Origin: RGIG7450 sp045648785
GTDB taxonomy: Bacteria > Bacillota > Clostridia > RUG12999
DNA length: 42,189 nucleotides
Reading direction: 5' to 3'
NCBI GenBank assembly: GCA_045648785.1
Contig: JAZROP010000008.1
Span: 1-42,189, forward strand
Part shown: piece after piece, positions 1 through 6,904 of the stretch
How the letters are laid out: every line of letters starts with the position of its first letter
Position numbering within the stretch: the stretch's first letter is position 1
The notes under the pieces: model-generated
What the model was told of the DNA's origin: nothing
What the model saw: the letters and a program-made list of their open reading frames with translations, nothing else
Databases searched by the model: none
Program-made: the position numbers and the translations under genes

Positions 1-620
1 ACACCTTTACTCAGGTTCGTACAATACGTGTTTTTCAGAATTTAGGACTTTCACTTGATGAAATCCGTGAATATTTTTATGGCACATCCGACCTGCAGCC
101 GATGATAGACAGACTCGAGAAAATGAGGAATGAGCTTAATCTCACCATAGAAAAGTTAAAAGAACGAACCAACAAGCAAGGCGGCATTGTAAAAGAAATT
201 ATCATCGAACCGCAAACAATCTACCGGCGTACATATAATACTGTTACAATCGCTGACAAAACAAATCTGCTCCGGGATACAGCACTTGAGGCAATGCGTC
301 AATATGGCACAGATACGACAAGACGTATGTATTTTACAGAGTATTCTGCCAAGGCACCGACAGAGATTTTCTACTCTGTTGCCGTACCCCAAAAAAGCGA
401 AGGCGAATACATAGAGCATATCCCCCGGCTTAAAGCACTTTCGTTCTTCCATCATGGTGCTTATGAGGATATTCCCGAAGCACGAAAAAAACTTCTTTCT
501 TATGCAGAAGAAAATAACATAAAGCTGTCGGGTACCTTCCGTAACCTTTACCTTGAAGGTCCGCCGCAGCACAAAGACAAATCCAAGTTTATTACTCAGA
601 TAATTGCGATAATTGAATGA
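1..620 (+). CDS. MerR-family regulator with GyrI-like effector domain (5' end cut by window)
   Basis: The frame is open from base 3, so the gene starts outside the window. The first visible residues (FTQVRTIRVFQNLGLSLDEI) are the end of a MerR winged-helix DNA-binding domain, followed by a dimerisation helix (MIDRLEKMRNELNLTIEKL). The rest, from about IIIEPQTIYRR to the stop at 618-620, looks like a GyrI-like / AraC effector-binding domain that binds hydrophobic ligands, as in BmrR-type multidrug regulators. It probably activates a nearby transporter, which is not visible. The internal ATG at 102 is not the true start. Confidence 0.75.
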   Translation, partial: TFTQVRTIRVFQNLGLSLDEIREYFYGTSDLQPMIDRLEKMRNELNLTIEKLKERTNKQGGIVKEIIIEPQTIYRRTYNTVTIADKTNLLRDTALEAMRQYGTDTTRRMYFTEYSAKAPTEIFYSVAVPQKSEGEYIEHIPRLKALSFFHHGAYEDIPEARKKLLSYAEENNIKLSGTFRNLYLEGPPQHKDKSKFITQIIAIIE

Positions 621-628
621 AAAAAACC

Positions 629-658
629 GGGAGCCTCCGAAATTCCTCAGAGGCTCCC
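629..658 (+). terminator. Hairpin after the MerR-type gene
   Basis: A 9-bp perfect stem (gggagcctc / gaggctccc) with a 12-nt loop begins 8 nt after the stop codon. The T-tract after it is weak (atttagtag), so this is a plausible but not strong rho-independent terminator. Confidence 0.5.
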
Positions 659-689
659 ATTTAGTAGAATTTAACAATCACCCATTATA

Positions 690-704
690 TTATTCCCACT
701 CGAT
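690..704 (-). other. Sequence matching the 3' end of guaA (possible attachment-site remnant)
   Basis: On the minus strand the 15 nt ATCGAGTGGGAATAA encode I-E-W-E-stop, the invariant end of GMP synthase, and this stretch is a known integration target for genomic islands. Upstream residues do not continue a GuaA sequence, so it is not a guaA gene. It may be an att remnant or chance. Confidence 0.3.
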
Positions 705-714
705 AAAGTTTCTT

Positions 715-840
715 TAAGGGGCTGCTATGTTAAACATTTTAAATGAATAAATATTCAGCATTGTAGGGGTCGATGCCCACATCGACCCCTACAAAAGATG
801 AAATTTAATTCACTATTTTGTTTAATGCAACAACCCCTTA
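715..840. mobile_element. MITE-like element with terminal inverted repeats and a central 15-bp palindrome
   Basis: The outer ends are imperfect inverted repeats of about 19 bp (aggggctgctatgttaaac against aggggttgttgcattaaac), each flanked by TA (715-716 and 839-840), as expected for Tc1/mariner- or IS630-mobilised MITEs. The centre holds a perfect 15-bp stem, 761-775 with 780-794, around a 4-nt loop. There is no ORF. The right end falls inside the stop codon of the spoIVB fragment that follows. Confidence 0.7.
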
Positions 841-1014
841 TTTGATTTTTTCCGCCTCCGAGAGCATATTCTCAATAAATATACCATATCCTTTTGTTGG
901 GTCATTTACAAAAACATGAGTTACTGCACCAACGATTTTTCCGTTTTGGATTATAGGCGAACCTGACACGACTGTTGTCAATAGGGGACAACAAATTTCT
1001 TTAAAATTCGACAT
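838..1014 (-). pseudogene. Duplicate, diverged 3' end of spoIVB (C-terminal 42 codons)
   Basis: Read on the minus strand, this encodes the SpoIVB C-terminus from SGSP to the terminal EAEKIK. By eye, 38 of 42 residues match the intact spoIVB at 5689, although many third-codon positions differ. Homology stops abruptly at the catalytic SGSP, near base 966. Upstream, a 16-codon unrelated extension leads to an ATG at 1014. There is no N-terminus, PDZ domain or full protease domain, so it cannot work as a protease. The pattern fits a gene 3' end carried by an island that integrated at spoIVB, or a segmental duplication. Confidence 0.8.
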
Positions 1015-1031
1015 TTTAAATCATATATTTT

Positions 1032-1400
1032 TTATTCTGCTGGACGAACGTGCCTTTCGTCACCGATTTCATAATAGTTTATTTTCATTTTATCAAAAAA
1101 ATCTGCCGCGAACTTTTCTACATCATCTAATGTCCAATCGCAGAAATAACGCATATTTATAACTTTGTTTCCTTCGCCAATCGTAACTTGCATTTCAAAT
1201 TCATATGCATCTATCTCCTTCAGTTCTGTTTGCATTTTTTCAGGAACGTGGCTAAGATTATACTTTAATATATCAATAAAATACTTTTTGCCGATCTCAT
1301 CATCAAACCTCTTTTGATATCTGCAAATTACGGCTTTATCATCATATTGCGAAGGTTTTTCTTTATGATAACCCCTGCTTAGAATATATTCTTCGGTCAT
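1032..1400 (-). CDS. Hypothetical protein, 122 aa
   Basis: No family recognised. The start at 1400 (MTEEYILSRGYH) is chosen because GGAGG lies 7 nt upstream; a longer frame to 1451 lacks a ribosome site. The product is small, acidic and soluble, without signal peptide or membrane segment, and has many aromatic residues. It lies alone in an accessory strip between the spoIVB fragment and a broken ATPase gene. About 200 nt upstream of it (1401-1602) hold nothing recognisable. Confidence 0.6.
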   Translation of the reverse strand: MTEEYILSRGYHKEKPSQYDDKAVICRYQKRFDDEIGKKYFIDILKYNLSHVPEKMQTELKEIDAYEFEMQVTIGEGNKVINMRYFCDWTLDDVEKFAADFFDKMKINYYEIGDERHVRPAE

Positions 1401-1602
1401 TTTCAATCCTCCTAGTAATATTTTTGAAATTTGCTTTTGACATAGTTTCAAATGTAATAAAAATCATATAACTTTTATTACAAAACTTACATCAAACATT
1501 TTCCGTGTCTAAAAAATCATACAATTTTTTAGACATTAGAATCCTTTATAATTATACGAGATTAAACTTGTGATACATAAAAATTCGATTAGGAGTCTTT
1601 AA

Positions 1603-1759
1603 TTATTTATTGCGATGCCAATGTTTTGTGTTTTTTAGGAAAAGTTTTAAACATTCAGGAAATTCAACATATTGGCTCAACTCACTCAAAATGTTGTCTG
1701 TTATAGAGATTGTTACACTGGTATGCTTGTTATCAAAAAATGTTTTTTCTCTATGTAGT
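1603..1759 (-). pseudogene. C-terminal remnant of an unidentified gene
   Basis: An open minus-strand frame of about 50 codons (ending KHWHRNK-stop at 1603) follows the ATPase ORF but in a different frame, and has no start or ribosome site. Its first residues (HREKT) look like the continuation of the ATPase family C-terminus; after that the sequence is unfamiliar (HTSVTISITDNILSELSQY). I read it as the fused tail of another gene left by a deletion. Confidence 0.4.
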
Positions 1760-3170
1760 TCCTTTATCCTGTACTGTTAAAGCAGCTTCTAACATTTTTA
1801 GTAAAGTCTTTCTTCTTGCTACATATTCTGCAAGACACGTTTTGCTAATCTCTGTAACGCTAGACCAATACTGGTTAAATAATTTCTGGTAAGTGTTATC
1901 ATTTTTTGATACTGTATCACTAGAAGCTTTTTCTAATTCCTTTTTCTGATTCTTAATTTCTCTTTCCCACAATTGAACATGTTTGTGCAATTCAATATCT
2001 AAATCAGCAGCTTTCAACCCGGCGGGAATAGCTTGGTATACTTCGGGACGATTATTTAAAAGATAACGATATGTAGGTTTATCTTGAGAAACAAACCTAT
2101 CAATTTGCTCTCTTTTCTTTTTTTCAATATCGAATAAATAATCTGAAAGATATCCTGTAATATATTCTATTGCAGATGAAACCAAATTTTCCTTTCCTGT
2201 ACCAAAAAGAGCTATTTGATTTCCGATTTCATCAAACTCAAATCCCGTACGAGTTGTATTAACTATAGAATCCAAATATCCACCTGTCAAATATCCTATG
2301 TAATAAAAACCAATCGGATCATCTTTGGGTATGATTTTCTTTTGAAGGTCAGGTATCTGCTTTTTTAAATCAATCGATAAAACCTCTTGCATGTTAGCGC
2401 ACAAATGTAGTTCATGTGATGTGGCTCCTTCAGGTAATCTCAAGTGATAAAGAATAAATTCGTTATCTTTTATCGTAAAATGATCCTGATGTAGTGAGTC
2501 TTTAATATTATTTTCAAAATATTCATTAAGATTTATAGTTTCGGATACACCATCTGAAAGCGTTATTTGTGGACAGCTTTCAGAAATAAAGAACAGTAAA
2601 CAATGTTCTATAAGCTTTTTCGCAATAACATCCAATTCAACCGGACAACTTTTTCTTATATGGGGATAAAAAATCTTTTAAAACTATTGTAGTACAAAGA
2701 ATTTGTTCCACAGAAGATTCAACATTATCATCCGGTACAAGCCCATCGGGCGAAAAAGTAAAAGTCCGATTATAATACTGTCCATTTTCACAAAAATTAC
2801 TACATAAATTAACTTCCTTAAAAGCTTTTAACCACAGAAAGCGACCTATGCCTTTACATCCTTTTTTTGCTTTAAGTGTAGAATATGCTGTATTGAAAGA
2901 CTTGTAGTTTTCGTTATCAAGACCAACACCATTATCTGTAATCGTAAATGATTCAAACTTTTCTAAAATATCTTTGGTCGAATCTAAGCTTTCCATATAA
3001 GTTATTTCCCGCTGTACTGTAATACAAATTTTTCCATTATTCTTGTTTGGAGAATCTTCTATTGCTTGTATAGAGTTTACCACGGCTTCAAAAAGAGGCC
3101 AAAGAGTTTTCGATTCTGCCAAACGAATATTATTTAATTGTCCACGAATATCTAATACAAAAGAGCTCAT
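1751..3170 (-). pseudogene. GHKL-type ATPase gene, frameshifted and probably C-terminally truncated
   Basis: Two frames form one gene. The 5' part (2637-3170, start MSSFVLDIRG with AGGAGG upstream) shows Bergerat-fold motifs: EAVVNSIQAIED (N box), ITDNGVGLD (G1), KGIGRFLWLKAF (G2). It stops as YKKKLSG. Removing one A from the A5 run near 2650 gives YKKSCPVELDVIAKKL and continues into the 1751-2635 frame, which has the helical C-terminal region. The second frame ends early (VQDKGTT), where a REKT-like continuation exists in another frame. The gene starts 12 nt after abiEii, so it was probably co-transcribed. Standalone GHKL ATPases of this sort are common in defence loci; the exact role is unknown. 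A single-base sequencing error could explain the first frameshift. Confidence 0.65.
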
Positions 3171-3182
3171 AAAAGTAACCTC

Positions 3183-4013
3183 CTAAATTGTTTTAATCAA
3201 ACTATCTAGTGTTTGTAGTATGTTTTCATATTCAATTTCTTTGGCATATGAAAACTGTTTACGATACTTGTCCCAGCTTGACTTCAGCTCTGAGCTTTCT
3301 TCAAGGCTTTTCAGAATGCCTGATATATCTGCAATTTGATTGGTTGTACCACGGTGTAATGCCGTGGCTTTCAGTGCATCAGTAAATAATGCTTTATCGT
3401 ATTCTTGCGTTGTAGTAAGTATGTAAACATCATAAAAATCTCTTGGACGTGTGTTAAATACACCTCTTCGAAGGATGGTTTCAACTTTTTCAGCCATAAC
3501 AGTTTCAATATTGTATGCCCATAATTCGTAAGACATATCGTCATTAAAAATCTCGTTGAATGTATATGGAATCGCATGGGGAGTAATTACATCACCTGTA
3601 GATACATCAATACTCAACGGCGTAATAAGAGTCTCGAATTTTGCATTCAGCATGACTCTATAACCTCCGTAAAGATCATCTTCTCGAATGGGAGCTATTT
3701 TTCCAACATCAAAACACACATCATCCTCGCAAGAGATATTGCAAATATCTTCAAGAGCAGTTCGAATGGTTTCTGGGGTGAGAGGCAGGTTTTTAAGTGT
3801 GGTGTCCATATCCATTGTTGCACGATTATCAATCCCTACGATTGCAGCAACAAGCATTCCGCCTTTTAGCACGAACTTTTCTTTGAACTCTGACATTGAA
3901 AGCCGCACTAACAAGCGTTCAAACATATAATTTTGCAATATTACCTGAGCGGGAATGTTTTTCTGTTTAGCTATATTTCGAATTTTAGCTTTTAAACTCA
4001 TAGCTTTACTCAT
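3183..4013 (-). CDS. abiEii: AbiEii-type nucleotidyltransferase toxin
   Basis: Toxin of a type IV AbiE toxin-antitoxin system, a nucleotidyltransferase-fold protein that halts growth, classically during phage infection. Visible family marks are FVLKGGMLVAAI, the catalytic-type MDMDTTLKN, and RPRDFYDVYIL in the C-terminal helical part. The 276-aa length is normal for the family. The ATG at 4013 has GGAGGTG upstream and overlaps the antitoxin stop by 4 bp (ATGA), implying translational coupling. The downstream ATPase starts 12 nt later. Confidence 0.88.
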   Translation of the reverse strand: MSKAMSLKAKIRNIAKQKNIPAQVILQNYMFERLLVRLSMSEFKEKFVLKGGMLVAAIVGIDNRATMDMDTTLKNLPLTPETIRTALEDICNISCEDDVCFDVGKIAPIREDDLYGGYRVMLNAKFETLITPLSIDVSTGDVITPHAIPYTFNEIFNDDMSYELWAYNIETVMAEKVETILRRGVFNTRPRDFYDVYILTTTQEYDKALFTDALKATALHRGTTNQIADISGILKSLEESSELKSSWDKYRKQFSYAKEIEYENILQTLDSLIKTI

Positions 4014-4603
4014 AGAAGCACCTCCAAATACTGACGAACCAGTTTTTCAACTCTCAAATTTTTTGCATACATATTTAATTTGTTTAGATCTTTTTTGGGA
4101 TTTGACACATACATTTTGAGTGCTGATAAAAAGGTCTCCGTTCCGATTTTATTGCGACTGCGGATTATATCGCAGATTGTTCTTTCCATATCATATGCCG
4201 GCACGCTATTTCCTGCAGGAGTTTTTAGAATTGTCTTTCCTAAAGAAAATAGTTCTTGTTTAATATAATACACCTTGCATTCTGTCTTAATTGATGTAGA
4301 CGGAATACACCCGGAAGGTGCAGTAATTGTGTGCTCAAAAGGTGTTCTATCAGAAATTCCATGCAAAAACAATGCGGTCTCGTGGGAAAAAATAACTTTT
4401 TCGGAACGCTTACTAATAGATAGAAGTTCATCTTGCATATCATCCGGAAGAATGTACTGACCTTTTACAATCCTATGAATTTTGTTTTCTTTACACAATT
4501 TATATAGCATTGCTTTAGATATACCATGTTCGGCAGCAATCTTAGATTCTATAATACCGCCATTATTTTTTGAAATGGTATTCAGTACTTTCATATAATC
4601 CAT
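4010..4603 (-). CDS. abiEi: AbiEi-family antitoxin / autoregulator
   Basis: Antitoxin partner of AbiEii. The N-terminal winged helix (ISKNNGGIIESKIAAEHGISKAMLYKL) is followed by the AbiEi core (FSHETALFLHGISDRTPFEHTI, PAYDMERTICDIIRS). The family antagonises the toxin without stable binding and represses its own promoter. The ATG at 4603 is chosen for GAGGTGG just upstream; the longer frame to 4645 has no ribosome site. A consensus-like promoter and inverted repeats lie upstream. Confidence 0.88.
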   Translation of the reverse strand: MDYMKVLNTISKNNGGIIESKIAAEHGISKAMLYKLCKENKIHRIVKGQYILPDDMQDELLSISKRSEKVIFSHETALFLHGISDRTPFEHTITAPSGCIPSTSIKTECKVYYIKQELFSLGKTILKTPAGNSVPAYDMERTICDIIRSRNKIGTETFLSALKMYVSNPKKDLNKLNMYAKNLRVEKLVRQYLEVLL

Positions 4604-4633
4604 ACAACCACCTCGTACAACCAATTTTATAAT

Positions 4634-4662
4634 ATTATATATCATATTATGACCAAAGTCAA
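4634..4662 (-). promoter_or_regulatory. Promoter of the abiE operon
   Basis: On the minus strand: TTGACT (4657-4662), 17-nt spacer, TATAAT (4634-4639), about 30 nt upstream of the abiEi start. Confidence 0.75.
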
Positions 4663-4687
4663 TACATTGGTGAATTTTTTTTGATTT

Positions 4688-4720
4688 GGATTATAATCCA
4701 GAAATACAATTTTTGTATTT
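4688..4720. repeat. Palindromes upstream of the abiE promoter (candidate AbiEi operators)
   Basis: GGATTATAATCC at 4688-4699 is a perfect 12-bp palindrome. Next to it, 4702-4709 and 4713-4720 form an 8-bp inverted repeat. They lie 26-58 bp upstream of the -35. AbiEi proteins bind inverted repeats near their own promoter, so these are candidates. They could also be a weak terminator for the gene ending at 4727. Confidence 0.4.
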
Positions 4721-4726
4721 GCAAAA

Positions 4727-5104
4727 CTACTTGTTATTCAAAGCAATTAACGCACTTTCTTTACATCTGTTATAAACCTCTAAACTCATAATTACAAGCT
4801 CGCCGACACCGTTTTTTATAATGTGAATTGCATTTTTAGTTTCTGAACAACGTTTGCTGAGTTCTCCTGTATTTTTAAGGGCTTTGATGTTTATAAACAA
4901 AGGCATGTATTCAAGCACTTTAGCAACGTCTATCTCACCATCTATTATGTATGGACTGAGATAATTATCAAAAAAGTCTGCATCCATAATAACCATTTCG
5001 GGTGTACCATTGCGTGTAACATAAACCGGGATCTTGCACTCCTTGCAGAAATTAACTATACCGCTTGTGTCCTTTAAATAAGATAATGGGATGTACTTTG
5101 ACAT
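4727..5104 (-). CDS. Double Phd/YefM-like protein (paralogue 1), 125 aa
   Basis: The protein contains two copies of a Phd/YefM-type antitoxin fold. Copy 1 (about residues 3-46) runs from YIPLSYLKDTSGI through PVYVTRNGTPEMVIMDADFF. Copy 2 (about 71-113) runs from INIKALKNTGELSKRCSE through IHIIKNGVGELVIMSLEVY. Normal Phd proteins have one copy plus a toxin-binding tail; here both copies are compact and no toxin gene adjoins. AGGAGG precedes the ATG. Likely a DNA-binding regulator or orphan antitoxin. Confidence 0.7.
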   Translation of the reverse strand: MSKYIPLSYLKDTSGIVNFCKECKIPVYVTRNGTPEMVIMDADFFDNYLSPYIIDGEIDVAKVLEYMPLFINIKALKNTGELSKRCSETKNAIHIIKNGVGELVIMSLEVYNRCKESALIALNNK

Positions 5105-5217
5105 ACTAAATTCCTCCTTGTTTTTTTATTATTATAAATTTATCCTTCTATAAGGTAATAACGGTTAAAAAATATAAAATCTAATCACTTAACGAAAAAT
5201 GTAACACAATTGTAATA

Positions 5218-5583
5218 TTACACATGAAATAGGTCGTTAATTCTTTTTGTGTAATGCTCTTGGCTCATAATAACCATTACTTCGTATCCATTTTTTATAA
5301 CACTTATTGGTGCATCTATTTTTAAACATCTTAGAGAAACTTCACTTGTAAGTTTAAGTGTTTTAATAGGGAATGAGTATGGGACACCGATATATTCTTT
5401 TGAGTAATCAACATTTCCGTTGGAGTCGCGATATCTCATATGTTCGTTGAAAAAGTCAGAACTCATTATTACAAGTTCTGTATAACCATTTCTTGTAACA
5501 AAAATAGGTTCTTTAATCTGTTGACACATATCACAGATAAATGTTGTCTCTTTTAATGTTGATAATGGAACAAATTTTGGCAT
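5218..5583 (-). CDS. Double Phd/YefM-like protein (paralogue 2), 121 aa
   Basis: Same architecture as the gene downstream: copy 1 FVPLSTLKETTFICDM...PIFVTRNGYTELVIMSSDFF, copy 2 FPIKTLKLTSEVSLRC...ISVIKNGYEVMVIMSQEHY. The two genes are tandem paralogues 113 nt apart, each with its own AGGAGG. No RelE-, Doc- or PIN-like toxin lies beside either. Both stand between the AbiE locus and the 3' end of spoIVB, inside the strip bounded by the two spoIVB 3' ends. Confidence 0.7.
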   Translation of the reverse strand: MPKFVPLSTLKETTFICDMCQQIKEPIFVTRNGYTELVIMSSDFFNEHMRYRDSNGNVDYSKEYIGVPYSFPIKTLKLTSEVSLRCLKIDAPISVIKNGYEVMVIMSQEHYTKRINDLFHV

Positions 5584-5652
5584 ATACTTTTACCTCCTTA
5601 AATTCTATTGTGGCTTAATTATGCCCATTTAATTTTTTACTTTTATATAAAA

Positions 5653-5683
5653 ATGCTCACCTATATCCAGTATAAGTGAGCAC
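5653..5683 (-). terminator. Terminator of spoIVB
   Basis: Just after the spoIVB stop, the minus strand reads TGCTCAC ... GTGAGCA with an inner TATA pairing, then TTTTTATAT. A good rho-independent terminator. Confidence 0.8.
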
Positions 5684-5688
5684 TAAAG

Positions 5689-6774
5689 TTATTTGATTTT
5701 TTCAGCCTCCGCTAGCATGTTTTCTATGAATATCCCATAACCTCTTGTTGGATCATTCACAAAAACGTGTGTCACAGCTCCCACAATTCGGCCATTTTGC
5801 AGGATGGGTGAACCTGACATTCCCTGAACAATACCTCCGGTTTTTTTAATAAGCTCGGGGTCGGTTACCTCAATTACCATGGATTTTTCTGAAAATCCGC
5901 CGCCTAAAATTATTTTGTTGATATTGACAGAATATTCTTTCTTTTCCTTACCATCAACCGAACACAAAATTGTTGCAGGACCTTCCTTTATTTGCCATCT
6001 TGACGCAATTTCCATTGGCTGACCAAGAAGTTCCGCATTATAGCTTCCATGGATGCCGCATTTTGTGTTTCCCTCCACACTACCGATGGTAGTGTTATTG
6101 CCGCCAAATGTTGCCTGGATTTCTCCGGGCACACCCTCTTTACTTTTTTCAACATTCATTACATCCGCAAATTCAATTGTACCTTGTCTTACCGTATATC
6201 TCTCACGGATATCCTTATCTGTTATGCCATGTCCCAACGCAAAAAATTTTTTATCGTCCGCTGTCACAAAGGTCATGGTACCAATACCTGCCGCCGAATC
6301 TCTCACCCAAAGTCCAAGCTTTGGTTCCCTATTTTCAAAGGTTTTCTTTGGAAAAACATCAACATCAAACCTTTCTTCTCCTCTTTTTATTGAAAGTTTT
6401 ACGCTTTTATCAACCAAATATCTTATTGAATTTATAAGTTGGTTATTGCTTTCCATTTTTTTGCCATTAGCCGCAAGAATTATATCTCCCACTTGAATAC
6501 CGCTGTCTTTTGCAGGACAAACTATATTCCCCTGCTCGTCCTCAAAGCTTGCAAGCTCCACCACCATTATTCCGTCGGTATAAAGCTTTATTCCTATCAC
6601 ATCACCGCCCGCATAAACTTTTGTTTTTGCAAGCTTTGCATTAACATCTGTCACATATTCGGAAGCAAGCACCATTTCCGCTGCAACATTGGTGAATATT
6701 CCGTGCGAGGAGGAAACGACATAAAATAATGTCATGAAAAAAACAAAAAAATATGTTTTTTTAAACCATTTCAT
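5689..6774 (-). CDS. spoIVB: SpoIVB serine peptidase (sporulation checkpoint protease)
   Basis: SpoIVB is secreted from the forespore into the intermembrane space and cleaves SpoIVFA, releasing SpoIVFB to process pro-sigma-K. The sequence has an N-terminal membrane/signal segment (residues 6-21), a PDZ domain (about 60-140, with DSGIQVGDIILAANG), and an S55-family protease domain with His182 in ALGHGITD and nucleophile Ser320 in QGMSGSP. The 361-aa length is typical. The ATG has a GAGGGGTG ribosome site upstream. The usual recN-spoIVB neighbourhood is interrupted by a large surface-protein gene. A diverged copy of its last 42 codons lies at 838-966. Confidence 0.93.
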   Translation of the reverse strand: MKWFKKTYFFVFFMTLFYVVSSSHGIFTNVAAEMVLASEYVTDVNAKLAKTKVYAGGDVIGIKLYTDGIMVVELASFEDEQGNIVCPAKDSGIQVGDIILAANGKKMESNNQLINSIRYLVDKSVKLSIKRGEERFDVDVFPKKTFENREPKLGLWVRDSAAGIGTMTFVTADDKKFFALGHGITDKDIRERYTVRQGTIEFADVMNVEKSKEGVPGEIQATFGGNNTTIGSVEGNTKCGIHGSYNAELLGQPMEIASRWQIKEGPATILCSVDGKEKKEYSVNINKIILGGGFSEKSMVIEVTDPELIKKTGGIVQGMSGSPILQNGRIVGAVTHVFVNDPTRGYGIFIENMLAEAEKIK

Positions 6775-6871
6775 TTTTTCACCCCTCGGATTTTAGAATG
6801 CCCGAGTAATGAATCATCTATGCTGAAAAAAATTGAGCAAGCATACTCAAAAACCCATTTTTAAAAAATTT

Positions 6872-6901
6872 ATAAAAAAAGAACTGCCGAAGCAGTTCTT
6901 T
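6872..6901 (-). terminator. Terminator of the SLH surface-protein gene
   Basis: On the minus strand: AAAGAACTGC-TTCG-GCAGTTCTTT followed by TTTTTATA. A 10-bp stem closed by a UUCG tetraloop, a strong rho-independent terminator. It separates the surface gene from spoIVB, which therefore needs its own promoter in 6775-6870. Confidence 0.92.
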
Positions 6902-6904
6902 AAA

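Noticed and set aside
2640..2660. Programmed ribosomal frameshift in the GHKL ATPase gene
   Set aside because: The required shift is +1, and the AAGAAAAAG context is not an A-AAA-AAG -1 site in the right frame; a simple one-base insertion is more likely.
6775..6870. Possible sigma-G promoter before spoIVB (GTATG ... CATAGAT)
   Set aside because: Spacing is 19 nt and the -10 does not fit well; a spoIVB promoter must lie here, but I cannot place it.
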